DNA of 64,000 nucleotides from Prolixibacteraceae bacterium UBA1413 (GTDB lineage Bacteria; Bacteroidota; Bacteroidia; Bacteroidales; Prolixibacteraceae), in NCBI GenBank assembly GCA_002304925.1, contig DBPT01000022.1:1-64000 (forward strand). The letters are read 5' to 3'. Below, piece after piece: positions 8,653 through 16,784 of this stretch. How positions within the stretch are numbered: position 1 is the first letter of the stretch; each line of letters begins with the position of its first letter. The position numbers and the translations under genes were made by a program. The notes under the pieces were generated by a model. The model did no database searches and was not told the origin of the DNA. It worked only from the letters and a program-made list of their open reading frames with translations.

Positions 8653-9186
8653 ATGGAAAAGATCGCCATTTTCCCGGGATCCTTTGATCCCTTCACCATA
8701 GGACATGAGTCCATCGTGAGAAGGGCCGCCGGAATTTTTGACCGGATCATCATCATGGTAGGCCACAACACGAACAAAAAGTCCTACTTTCCCCTTGAGA
8801 AGCGGGTGAAATGGATCAGGGAGGTTTTTGAATTCGACAACAACATATCCGTTGAGGTTCACGATGGGCTCACCGTGGACTTTTGTAAAAAAGTGGGGGC
8901 CAGGTATATCCTGCGGGGCCTCCGCACATCGGCCGACTTTGAGTTTGAAAGGGCCATCGCCCAGGTCAACAAGCAGATGTATCCCGAAATCGAAACTGTT
9001 TTTTTGCTGACCATTCCGGAACATACGCCCGTAAACTCCACCATCGTACGCGATATTATCATGCATGGCGGCGATGCCAGCCGCTTCCTTCCCAGGAATT
9101 TCACCATGAACGGCTTTAAACCCGGGATCACGGAGCAATCCGAAACAGATTCCACCGACACCCCGGGAACACCTTCGAAACAATAA
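8653..9186 (+). CDS. coaD: Phosphopantetheine adenylyltransferase
   Basis: Transfers AMP from ATP to 4'-phosphopantetheine, the penultimate step of coenzyme A synthesis. The protein begins MEKIAIFPGSFDPFTIGHES, with the nucleotidyltransferase motif T-I-G-H; RGLRTSADFEFE and NSTIVRDI are the other CoaD signatures. From this start it is 177 residues, slightly longer than the usual 160 because of a polar tail of about 20 residues. An upstream in-frame ATG at 8488 would add 55 residues unlike the family and would start before the promoter. Confidence 0.95.
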   Translation: MEKIAIFPGSFDPFTIGHESIVRRAAGIFDRIIIMVGHNTNKKSYFPLEKRVKWIREVFEFDNNISVEVHDGLTVDFCKKVGARYILRGLRTSADFEFERAIAQVNKQMYPEIETVFLLTIPEHTPVNSTIVRDIIMHGGDASRFLPRNFTMNGFKPGITEQSETDSTDTPGTPSKQ

Positions 9187-9230
9187 ATAGTCATGATGCA
9201 AGTTTATTAGGAGGATTCATTCTCATATTC

Positions 9231-10616
9231 ATGCGGAAGAGTTTTTTTCTGGTTTTCCTGTTTATGACCTTGTTTGTCAGGACCGAAGCGATCCGGATCG
9301 TGGGTTCTGCACCGGATTATGCGGGCCAAAGACTCGAATTTTTCACGGTTGCCGATCCGGTATCCAAAACGCCGGTTCCTTTTTTCGAGGTCACTATCGA
9401 TGGCAGGGGAAACTTCACCATTGAAAAACAGATCACTCAAAACACCTATTGTTTTGCTGACGTTGGCGTTTACCGGGGCAGGATGGTTCTGGTTCCGGGC
9501 AAGGATGTCAGAATTACCCTTCCGCCCCTTCGGGAGAAGAGTTTTGAGGAGAGCAAAAATCCTTATTTCAATCCTGTCGATATATGGTTAAAAGTGAATG
9601 AAGGCAACAAAAAAGAGCTTACCAACCTGATCGCACGTTATGACGCCCGCTTTTACCAGCTGACCGACACCTATTTCAACCAGTTGTATTACAGGCAGAT
9701 GAAGAACTATCTCGATACGGTAAGGATCAGGCTGGAACGCGAATTTGAAAAGGAGGAGGAGCCCGGCTACCAGACACACCGGCACCTGCGGATGAAATCG
9801 CTGGAGGCGGACCTGCTCCGCACCGGGAGGGAAAAAGTGGCGGGATCCCTTCAGCAACTCACTCCGCAGGAATGGACCCAGCCCGCTTTTTCCGATTTTC
9901 TCAACAGGTTGTTTGTAAATACCCTGAGTACCGAGAGCAAATCTGCTGCGGGCACCAGGATGAAAATGTGGGTCGCCAGGGAAAGCCTGGCCGAACTCAG
10001 CAAATGGACCCAGGATTTCACTGCGACAGAAGGGTCATTGTCAGACCTGATCCTGCTGAAAATGTTGCATGACGCTTTCTATTCGGGAGAGTTTTCATCC
10101 TCCGCGATCCTTCGGATGGTGCAATCTCCCTGGTTTTCCCAAAACAAAGAACCCCGGATCAGGGAGATGGCTGCCAGTGTTCAGAAAAAACTCGCCTTCC
10201 TGCAAACGGGTACCCCGGCTCCTGAAATCTGTCTTCCTTCCTCAACCGGAACCATTTGGTGTTCAGGGAGAAATACCAAACCTTTTTTGTATCTCCTCTT
10301 TGCCGATCTGGAAATTCCTGTGTGCCGCGAACAGGTCAGATACCTCAAAACAATGGCTGAGAAAACCGGCAGCAAAGTAGAGTTTCTCATTGTCCTTTCT
10401 CCATCGCAGAAAGTCAACAACACGGAATTTATGAGCAGTAACCAGATCCCGGGGATCATGGTCACCGACACTCCCAACCGGAAGACAGGAAAAGAGTACA
10501 AGGTACGCTCCTACCCCTCGGCTTTCCTGCTTGACGGGCAGCACAGGGTGGTTCTGGCCCCTGCGCGAACGCCCCTCGACGGTTTCGAATTTCAGTACAC
10601 CGATCTGAAGAAGTAA
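9231..10616 (+). CDS. Secreted thioredoxin-fold protein lacking the CxxC pair
   Basis: 461 residues with an N-terminal signal peptide. The middle is a helical region with many charged residues, and the last 130 residues resemble the TlpA/AhpC-like thioredoxin domains that end many Bacteroidota DUF4369-type proteins: GTPAPEICLP, then FLYLLFADLEIPVCREQVRYL, then a cis-Pro region YPSAFLLD. The usual W-C-x-x-C is replaced by D-L-E-I-P-V-C, so only the second cysteine remains and disulfide reductase activity is doubtful. A good AGGAGGA lies upstream of the ATG, rare in this window. It is convergent with cutC. Confidence 0.7.
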   Translation: MRKSFFLVFLFMTLFVRTEAIRIVGSAPDYAGQRLEFFTVADPVSKTPVPFFEVTIDGRGNFTIEKQITQNTYCFADVGVYRGRMVLVPGKDVRITLPPLREKSFEESKNPYFNPVDIWLKVNEGNKKELTNLIARYDARFYQLTDTYFNQLYYRQMKNYLDTVRIRLEREFEKEEEPGYQTHRHLRMKSLEADLLRTGREKVAGSLQQLTPQEWTQPAFSDFLNRLFVNTLSTESKSAAGTRMKMWVARESLAELSKWTQDFTATEGSLSDLILLKMLHDAFYSGEFSSSAILRMVQSPWFSQNKEPRIREMAASVQKKLAFLQTGTPAPEICLPSSTGTIWCSGRNTKPFLYLLFADLEIPVCREQVRYLKTMAEKTGSKVEFLIVLSPSQKVNNTEFMSSNQIPGIMVTDTPNRKTGKEYKVRSYPSAFLLDGQHRVVLAPARTPLDGFEFQYTDLKK

Positions 10617-10684
10617 TCAGATTCGGCAGCACGGAGGAGTTTCAGGAATCCCTTCCCGGAAGCAGCAGCATCGCTCTGAGGGGA

Positions 10685-11329
10685 TCAGCGACAGCCAGCA
10701 GCGAGTGAAGTGAGATCTCCCACGATGCGTCGCCCGTGGAATTCATGGGCCCCTGTCAGATCTCTGATTTCCAAAACATTATAACAGGTCACCTTTCCAG
10801 CCACGAGTATGGTGATTCGGCCTGCCGCAGCCTCCATCATCTCCCTGATTTTGGCCGCTCCCTCGCGGGCTGTGGGTCTGCCCCCGGAAGTGAGAATACG
10901 CGTGATACCGCCGCATTCCAGCAGTTCGCGGACGCCCTCGGCAGGATCCTCCAGGACGTCAATGGCCTTGTGAAAGGTGACCGGCAACGGGAATGCCCGC
11001 TCCGCCAACCGCCTGCACAGGGTAACGGCCACCCGCTTCTCAGGGGTCAGCACCCCGAAAACAATGCCCGAAGCCCCCATGGTTTTGACCTTGTCAATAT
11101 CCCGGAGCATCCCTTCTATCTCTTCCCCGGTGTATACAAAATCTCCGGCCCGCGGTCTTATCATCACCATCACCGGAATTGCCAAAGCTGCACATACCTG
11201 ACTGATAAGTTCCTCCGAAGGTGTGAGTCCGTCCAGATCAAGACGGGAACACAACTCTATCCGATGGGCACCAAGTTCCCGGGCCTTCAGGGCTTCCTCC
11301 AGGGTTTCAACGCAAGCCTCAAGTACCAT
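10685..11329 (-). CDS. cutC: CutC family protein (copper homeostasis/TIM barrel)
   Basis: 214 residues from MVLEACVETLEEA. Characteristic CutC stretches are visible: ARELGAHRIELCS, GLTPSEELI, VMIRPRAGDFVYTGEE, ASGIVFGVLTPE, TFHKAIDV and ILTSGGRPTA. The family is a TIM barrel once linked to copper tolerance in E. coli; its actual reaction is not firmly established. In-frame ATGs at 11368 and 11395 would add 13-22 residues with no family match, so 11329 is preferred. It is convergent with the thioredoxin-fold gene and divergent from miaA. Confidence 0.9.
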   Translation of the reverse strand: MVLEACVETLEEALKARELGAHRIELCSRLDLDGLTPSEELISQVCAALAIPVMVMIRPRAGDFVYTGEEIEGMLRDIDKVKTMGASGIVFGVLTPEKRVAVTLCRRLAERAFPLPVTFHKAIDVLEDPAEGVRELLECGGITRILTSGGRPTAREGAAKIREMMEAAAGRITILVAGKVTCYNVLEIRDLTGAHEFHGRRIVGDLTSLAAGCR

Positions 11330-11412
11330 TTCAAACTTTTTACGGCAAATGTACTGTAAAATTCTCATTCTGAAACATATCCTTTTCCCCCACACTCTTC
11401 TGTCTTGTCAAA

Positions 11413-11444
11413 TTTCACGTACTGCTCCCGATTTTGTATTTTTG
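11413..11444 (+). promoter_or_regulatory. Bacteroidota-type promoter for miaA
   Basis: TTTC at 11413-11416, 20 bases, TATTTTTG at 11437-11444. The -7 element is a full consensus match and the -33 differs at one base. The start codon of miaA lies about 30 bases further on. Confidence 0.6.
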
Positions 11445-11472
11445 TTCCTTCCTTAATCCGACAAGCGTTTGA

Positions 11473-12441
11473 ATGATGATACACGGCAGCGCTGCATATG
11501 ATATTCTGGTCATCCTGGGACCTACCGCAACGGGGAAAACCGTCCTGGCCGCCCATCTGGCTGCCAGCCTGAACGGAGAAGTCATCTCCGCCGATTCGCG
11601 CCAGGTTTACCGGGGCATGGACATCGGGACCGGGAAGGACCAGGAAGATTACGTGGTCAATGGAGTCACAATCCCCGTGCACCTCACCGATATCGCGGAT
11701 GCCGGGTATCAGTACAACGTATACGAATACAAACGCGATTTCTGGGAGGTCATGGCCGCCCTCCGTGCACGGGGGAAATTTCCGGTGCTCTGCGGTGGCA
11801 GCGGATTGTATATCGAAGCGGTCCTCCAGGATTACCATCTTATCGAGGTGCCGCTTAATGAGGCACTGAGGGCCACCCTGAAAGGGAAATCGCTGGAAGA
11901 GCTCACCTCCATCCTGAAAACCATCAAGCCAAAACTCCACAATATCACGGATATCGTCAACGAAAAGCGCGCCATCAGGGCCATCGAAATCGAAGAGTAC
12001 TATCTTCGGCAGCACGATTATTCTCTCCCTCCTGCGGTCACCCGGTCTTCCGGGCCCTCAGGCACCCAGTCCCTTCATCCCATGATTACCGGCATCCGCT
12101 TCGACGTGGATACCCGGCGCCGGAGGATTACCCACAGGCTTCACCAGCGGCTCAACAACGGCATGATCGAAGAGGTGGACCAATTGCTTAGGTCAGGTAT
12201 TGCGCCGGAAGCTCTCACCTATTACGGCCTGGAATATAAATTCATTACCCTCTACCTGACCGGGGAACTCTCCCTAAAGGAAATGACGGAAAAACTCAAC
12301 ATCGCCATTCATCAGTTCGCCAAGCGGCAAATGACCTGGTTCAGGAAGATGGAACGCCAGGGAACCCTGATTCACTGGATCGACGGCAACCTGCCCCTGG
12401 AAGAAAAGGTGAAGGAAGTGATCAGAAAATTGGAGGGATAA
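11473..12441 (+). CDS. miaA: tRNA dimethylallyltransferase (MiaA), Bacteroidota variant
   Basis: Adds a dimethylallyl group to N6 of A37 in tRNAs reading UNN codons. The P-loop GPTATGKT is at residues 16-23, followed by ISADSRQVYRGMDIGTGK, the DMAPP/tRNA-binding loop; GGSGLYIEAV and YYGLEYKF follow. Instead of the usual PHHLID motif it has VNGVTIPVHLTDIAD and a Tyr-rich NVYEYKRDF. These differences are typical of a second MiaA-like clade that I associate with Bacteroidota; its exact tRNA targets are not known to me. 322 residues, within the family range. It reads away from cutC under its own promoter. Confidence 0.88.
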   Translation: MMIHGSAAYDILVILGPTATGKTVLAAHLAASLNGEVISADSRQVYRGMDIGTGKDQEDYVVNGVTIPVHLTDIADAGYQYNVYEYKRDFWEVMAALRARGKFPVLCGGSGLYIEAVLQDYHLIEVPLNEALRATLKGKSLEELTSILKTIKPKLHNITDIVNEKRAIRAIEIEEYYLRQHDYSLPPAVTRSSGPSGTQSLHPMITGIRFDVDTRRRRITHRLHQRLNNGMIEEVDQLLRSGIAPEALTYYGLEYKFITLYLTGELSLKEMTEKLNIAIHQFAKRQMTWFRKMERQGTLIHWIDGNLPLEEKVKEVIRKLEG

Positions 12442-12479
12442 AAGGGCAGAATGATGATGTATGACCAGCGGAGGCTGGC

Positions 12480-13211
12480 TTACACTCTTTGTTCCCAGAC
12501 GAGTCGCGCACGGATCAGTTCTGCCAGGTCTTTTTCACGTTGTATGCTGCACAGGTGTTCCAAAGGAGTGACCCGCTGCTGCCTGACCGTCAACCGGTCA
12601 TCGGGAAGCCCCTCCTTCAGAAAATTAACTTCCATTTCCCTGAGCATGTGTGTTCGGAGAAAGTCAAAGGAGTAGCTGTTGTTGATCCTTTCCAGGTATC
12701 GCCCCGTATTAAAATGCTGATTGATGTCGATTTCGTTGAACAGCACGGGGAAAAATTCCGGCTCATCCACGGTGAGGGGTGCTTCCACTTTTCCGGGGTT
12801 GAATCCCAGGAGACTTTCGGAATACCCCGGGAAGCTTTTCATTTGGCTCAGCCGCACGATCCGCCGCGAGTGGAGGTTAAGTACCAACCAGCTGCTGGTG
12901 GCCCTAATGATCTCTTCTCCCCCTGATCCCAAGAAACGGAAATCGCGGTAGGCAAAAAATCCGTCGGTACCCCGTGACCAGGTCTCCAGGGTGAATTCTT
13001 CGGTCCATCGCGGACGACGGTCTATCCGGACGTAAAAACGGGACAACACCCAGAAGAGCTCATCTTCACGTAAATCATCAAATCCAAATCCCATCACTTT
13101 GGCATGCTCCCAGGCAATCTCCTGCATATACCAAAAGAGGAAGGAAGTTGAGACGTCGCCGAACCGGTTGATGTGATAGGATTTTGCCCTTAGATGATGA
13201 ATGTAGCGCAT
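12480..13211 (-). CDS. Acyl-ACP thioesterase (FatA-like)
   Basis: 243 residues with two hot-dog repeats. Recognisable are the N-terminal half (INRFGDVSTSFLFWYMQEIAWEHA), a central TEEFTLETWSRG strand, and the C-terminal half with DINQHFNTGRYLERINNS, where the N-x-H type catalytic region of acyl-ACP thioesterases lies. The family releases free fatty acids from acyl carrier protein. It is divergent from map; the two promoters lie within about 50 bases. No operon partner is visible. Confidence 0.85.
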   Translation of the reverse strand: MRYIHHLRAKSYHINRFGDVSTSFLFWYMQEIAWEHAKVMGFGFDDLREDELFWVLSRFYVRIDRRPRWTEEFTLETWSRGTDGFFAYRDFRFLGSGGEEIIRATSSWLVLNLHSRRIVRLSQMKSFPGYSESLLGFNPGKVEAPLTVDEPEFFPVLFNEIDINQHFNTGRYLERINNSYSFDFLRTHMLREMEVNFLKEGLPDDRLTVRQQRVTPLEHLCSIQREKDLAELIRARLVWEQRV

Positions 13212-13233
13212 GGATGAACAATTTTACGTCAGG

Positions 13234-13241
13234 CAAAAATA
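13234..13241 (-). promoter_or_regulatory. -7 element for the acyl-ACP thioesterase gene
   Basis: CAAAAATA on the plus strand reads TATTTTTG on the minus strand, a full -7 match 23 bases before the start codon. No TTTG is present at the -33 spacing, so this is a partial promoter call. It lies 10 bases from the -33 element of the divergent map promoter. Confidence 0.4.
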
Positions 13242-13250
13242 AGGTTCAAT

Positions 13251-13281
13251 TTTGAAAAACAGGATCATTTCACCACTTTTG
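13251..13281 (+). promoter_or_regulatory. Bacteroidota-type promoter for map
   Basis: TTTG at 13251-13254, 19 bases, CACTTTTG at 13274-13281 (one mismatch to TAnnTTTG). The map start codon at 13298 follows 17 bases later, so the leader is very short. Confidence 0.5.
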
Positions 13282-13297
13282 CAGGAAATTTTATGAT

Positions 13298-14077
13298 ATG
13301 GGTGAGATCATTATCAAGACTCCTGAGCAAATTGAAGGCATTCGGAAAAGCAGCCGTCTGGCCGCACAAACCCTGGATTACATCGCTGAATTCGTCACGC
13401 CCGGGGTGAGCTCCGGATTTCTGGACAAGAAGATAGAAGAGTTTATCCTCGCCCATGGTGCGGTTCCCGCCACCAAAGGATACAATGGTTTTCCAGCGTC
13501 GTGCTGCATCTCCCCGAATGAAATCGTCTGCCATGGGATTCCTTCCGAAAAGAGCATCCTAAAAGAGGGGGATATTTTTAACATCGACGTGACCACCATT
13601 CTGAACGGGTTTTACGGAGATACATCACGGATGTATTCCATCGGGGAGATTTCACCGATGGCGAAAAATCTGATCGCCGCTTCCAGCCATTGTCTTAACC
13701 TGGGCATTCAGCAGGTGAAGCCTGGAAACTATTTCGGGAACATCGGATACGTCATCAGTCGGTACGCCCGGTCCAGGGGATTCAGCGTGGTGTATGAATA
13801 TTGCGGACACGGTGTCGGGATCAGTTTCCATGAAGAACCCCAGGTTGACCATTCCGCCAGGAGAAATTCCGGCCCCGTGATGCGCCCGGGGATGATTTTT
13901 ACCATTGAACCGATGATCAACCAGGGACGGCCATCTACGGTGGTGGACAAGAAAGACGGATGGACCGCACGCACTTCCGACCGGAAACTGTCTGCCCAGT
14001 TTGAACATACCGTCCTTGTCACCCCTACCGGTTTCGAAGTGCTTTCCGACAGCCGGGGGGAATACCCGGTAACCTGA
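13298..14077 (+). CDS. map: Methionine aminopeptidase type I
   Basis: Removes the initiator methionine from nascent proteins. The five metal ligands are visible: D in FNIDVT, D in FYGDTS, H in YCGHGVG, E in FTIEPM and E in QFEHTVLVT. The substrate-side histidine is in ISFHEEPQV. 259 residues, as expected for a type Ia enzyme with no N-terminal zinc finger. The stop codon is followed 4 bases later by a hexamer repeat array, which separates it from the GroES-like gene on the same strand. Confidence 0.96.
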   Translation: MGEIIIKTPEQIEGIRKSSRLAAQTLDYIAEFVTPGVSSGFLDKKIEEFILAHGAVPATKGYNGFPASCCISPNEIVCHGIPSEKSILKEGDIFNIDVTTILNGFYGDTSRMYSIGEISPMAKNLIAASSHCLNLGIQQVKPGNYFGNIGYVISRYARSRGFSVVYEYCGHGVGISFHEEPQVDHSARRNSGPVMRPGMIFTIEPMINQGRPSTVVDKKDGWTARTSDRKLSAQFEHTVLVTPTGFEVLSDSRGEYPVT

Positions 14078-14081
14078 AACT

Positions 14082-14147
14082 GAGGTTGAGGTGGTGGTAG
14101 AGGTTGTTGCAGAGGTTGAGGCAAAGGTTAAGACAAAGGTTGAGACT
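14082..14147. repeat. Hexamer array A (11 units, RAGGTW family)
   Basis: Sixty-six bases divide exactly into eleven hexamers beginning 5 bases after the map stop codon. GAGGTT and AAGGTT are the most frequent units, with variants such as GAGGTG, GTGGTA and AAGACA. The purine-rich strand is the plus strand, the coding strand of both neighbours. Related arrays are at 24014, 46756 and 52360. Confidence 0.85.
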
Positions 14148-14185
14148 TGTGATATTTGTTTAATTTTGCCGTTAAAGTATAAATC

Positions 14186-14569
14186 ATGTCACTGATCATC
14201 GACGAAAAGGACCTTGAGAAACTCATCATGGTGGGAGACCGGGTTTTGATAAAACCCAAAAATCCCAGTCAAAAGACTACTTCAGGACTTATCCTGCCCC
14301 CTACTGTCCAGGAAAATGAAAAAATACTGAGCGGTTATGTGCTTAAAGTAGGTCCCGGATATCCCATTCCGGCCATGACAGATGAAGAAGAACCCTGGAA
14401 GGAAAAGCAGGAATCGGTAAAATATGTTCCCTTGCAGGCTCGCGTTGGCGATATGGCCGTTTATCTGAACAAAAGCGGATACGAAATTGAATTTCACAAG
14501 GAGAAATACTTCATCCTTCCCCATTCCGCCATTCTGATGCTGATACGTGACGAAGCCCTCTTTGATTAA
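14186..14569 (+). CDS. GroES-like (Cpn10-family) protein, stand-alone
   Basis: 127 residues. The Cpn10 pattern is clear in the first half: VGDRVLIKPKNPSQKTTSGLI, where GroES has the D-R-V-L-V-K-P start and the mobile loop, then SGYVLKVGPGYP and VGDMAVYLNKSGYEI. It is longer than GroES (about 95) because of an insert with acidic and Lys-rich residues around 70-85. No groEL is adjacent. The protein may be a co-chaperonin paralog or a protein that only keeps the fold; partner unknown. A TATTTG-like element upstream falls near the end of hexamer array A. Confidence 0.75.
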   Translation: MSLIIDEKDLEKLIMVGDRVLIKPKNPSQKTTSGLILPPTVQENEKILSGYVLKVGPGYPIPAMTDEEEPWKEKQESVKYVPLQARVGDMAVYLNKSGYEIEFHKEKYFILPHSAILMLIRDEALFD

Positions 14570-14692
14570 CTCTCTCTTAACAAATCGTCGGCACAAGAAA
14601 GTTATCACGACCATTAAGATCTCTTCAGGAGGGTAATCAGGAACATTTTTTATATTGCAGGAGTTTCACAACAACAATAAAAACCAGACGAT

Positions 14693-15886
14693 ATGACGAA
14701 GGTAGCAGAACGCATCAACCGGCTTTCGGAATCGGCGACACTTGCTGTCGCGCAAAAAAGCAGGGAATTAAGAGCCCAGGGGATCGATGTGATTGGTCTC
14801 GGCGTGGGGGAACCCGATTTTCACACCCCTGATTTCATCAAGGAGGCTGCCAAGAAAGCCATTGATGACAACTACTCTTACTATTCCCCGATTGCCGGGT
14901 ATGCTGAACTGCAGAATGCGATCATCAAGAAGCTGAAGCGCGACAACAACCTGGATTTCCAGCCGGCGCAGATCGTGGTATCCAACGGAGCCAAGCACGC
15001 CCTGGCCAATGTGATCCAGGTGGTGGTTGACCGGGGCGATGAGGTGATCATCCCCGCACCGTACTGGGTGACTTATTCCGATCTTGTCAACTTTTCGGAA
15101 GGGGTAGGCGTGTTCCTGGAAACTTCGGTGGAGAGCGATTTCAAGATCACCCCGGAACAGCTGGAAGCGGCCATCACCCCCAGGACCAGGGCTTTTCTCT
15201 TCAGCAGTCCCAGCAACCCCACGGGAAGCGTATACACGCGGGAAGAGCTGAAAGCCTTCGCAGAGATTTTTGCCCATTATCCCGATATCATCATCATTTC
15301 AGATGAAATTTACGAACATATTATCTACGGAAGGAAATTCGAATCCATCGCCCAGTTTCCGGAGATCCGTGACCGGGTGGTCATCATCAACGGCGTCTCC
15401 AAGGCATATGCCATGACAGGATACCGCATCGGCTTTTTGGCTGCCCCATTGTGGATTGCCAAAGCATGCAACAAGTTGCAGGGACAGTTTACGTCAGGGC
15501 CAAATTCCCCGGCTCAGATCGCCTCGGTGGCCGCCTTTCACCACGATGGTACAGAAATACGGAAAATGGTCGTTCAGTTTGAAAAGCGGCGCGACCTGGT
15601 GATGGAGATGCTTTCCGAAATACCCGGCCTCAAAACCAGCAAACCCGACGGGGCCTTTTATGTCTTCCCCGATTGCTCTTCTTATTTCGGCAAAGGAGAC
15701 GGAGAAATGGTGATCGGCAATTCCGATGATTTCTGCTTTTATCTCCTCAGCAAAGCCCATGTCGGGGTGGTCTCCGGCGATGCTTTCGGCGCCCCCGGAT
15801 GCTTCAGGCTCAGCTACGCCGCCTCTGAAGAACAACTCACCAAAGCCCTGAACAGAATCAGGGAAGCGCTGTCAAAGCTGCGGTAG
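14693..15886 (+). CDS. aspC: Aspartate aminotransferase (class I, PLP-dependent)
   Basis: Exchanges amino groups between aspartate and 2-oxoglutarate, with possible prephenate activity as seen in related type Ib enzymes. Fold-type I signatures are present: SNPTG near residue 175, DEIYEHIIYG, and the PLP-binding lysine in INGVSKAYAMTGYR at residue 238. GCFRLSYAAS near the C terminus holds the arginine that binds the substrate carboxylate. 397 residues, normal length. It is convergent with pssA across a 138-base space in which I see no clear hairpin. Confidence 0.92.
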   Translation: MTKVAERINRLSESATLAVAQKSRELRAQGIDVIGLGVGEPDFHTPDFIKEAAKKAIDDNYSYYSPIAGYAELQNAIIKKLKRDNNLDFQPAQIVVSNGAKHALANVIQVVVDRGDEVIIPAPYWVTYSDLVNFSEGVGVFLETSVESDFKITPEQLEAAITPRTRAFLFSSPSNPTGSVYTREELKAFAEIFAHYPDIIIISDEIYEHIIYGRKFESIAQFPEIRDRVVIINGVSKAYAMTGYRIGFLAAPLWIAKACNKLQGQFTSGPNSPAQIASVAAFHHDGTEIRKMVVQFEKRRDLVMEMLSEIPGLKTSKPDGAFYVFPDCSSYFGKGDGEMVIGNSDDFCFYLLSKAHVGVVSGDAFGAPGCFRLSYAASEEQLTKALNRIREALSKLR

Positions 15887-16024
15887 TCCTGCCCGTCAGC
15901 AAGAATTCAGGATTGATTTGCATATCTCAACCATCAGCCCCCGAGGTACCTTCGGAATTCAAAACCCTGACGGTTATGGCAACCGGGGAGGCGCCGCCCG
16001 AAAATCCCATATCTAATTATGAAT

Positions 16025-16771
16025 CTACAGCTCCACCCTTAACAGGTAGAAGACCAGGGAGAGGATCACATAGAAAAGGATGACCACCGGTAATCCGTAC
16101 AATTTCAAAAACAGGAGAAGCAAAAGGGCGCTCAGCAGGAAAATATAGCGGTACCAATTTTCAGCAAACGAGAATCCGCTGAATTTCAGGGAAAACATCG
16201 GGATCTCCGACACCATGAGCAGGGAGGTAATGATAATCACCGGCAGAATGTTCGCGGGGGTAAAAAGGAGCAGGGAAATTTCGGGATGAGAGGCGAATCC
16301 TGAGATGATCCCGAAAGAGGCCCAGAGGATGGCATTGGCAGGCGTCGGCATTCCAATGAAGTTCACGGACTGACGGGTGTCAATATTGAATTTCGCCAGT
16401 CTGAGCGCCGAAAACGCAGGGATCAGCAGAGGAGAAAGAAGCAGGATCCATTGCCAGACGGAAGCGCTGATAAGATGAAGGGGCAGGTTTACCCCCGGCA
16501 GCCCCTTCTTCATCATTACAAAGGCGATCATTCCCGGAGCCACGCCGAAGGAGACCACATCAGCCAGGGAATCCAGTTCCTTGCCGGTTTCAGAATAGGC
16601 CTTGAGCAACCGCGCCGAAAAACCGTCCAGAAAATCGAAAAGTCCGGCAATGAGAATGAAAATGCCGGCATATCCCGGATATCCTTCCAGGGCAAAAATG
16701 ATGGAGAGGCACCCCGATAAAAGATTCAGAAGGGAGATCAGGTTGGGAATGAAATTGAAGAAACGTTTCAT
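16025..16771 (-). CDS. pssA: CDP-diacylglycerol-serine O-phosphatidyltransferase
   Basis: Makes phosphatidylserine in the inner membrane. The CDP-alcohol phosphatidyltransferase signature D-G-x2-A-R-x8-G-x3-D-x3-D is complete in DGFSARLLKAYSETGKELD and the following SLAD. 248 residues with several membrane helices. It is the last gene of a minus-strand run DUF2007-cdsA-psd-pssA, 13 bases after psd, so the three phospholipid genes that take phosphatidate to phosphatidylethanolamine are probably co-transcribed. Confidence 0.93.
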   Translation of the reverse strand: MKRFFNFIPNLISLLNLLSGCLSIIFALEGYPGYAGIFILIAGLFDFLDGFSARLLKAYSETGKELDSLADVVSFGVAPGMIAFVMMKKGLPGVNLPLHLISASVWQWILLLSPLLIPAFSALRLAKFNIDTRQSVNFIGMPTPANAILWASFGIISGFASHPEISLLLFTPANILPVIIITSLLMVSEIPMFSLKFSGFSFAENWYRYIFLLSALLLLLFLKLYGLPVVILFYVILSLVFYLLRVEL

Positions 16772-16784
16772 AACGGTATTGCTT

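Noticed and set aside
14082..14147. The hexamer arrays as protein-coding repeats (alternating Glu/Lys and Val/Ala)
   Set aside because: Each is short, lies between genes and lacks a start or stop of its own; the 6-base phase also gives the dipeptide pattern for any such repeat.
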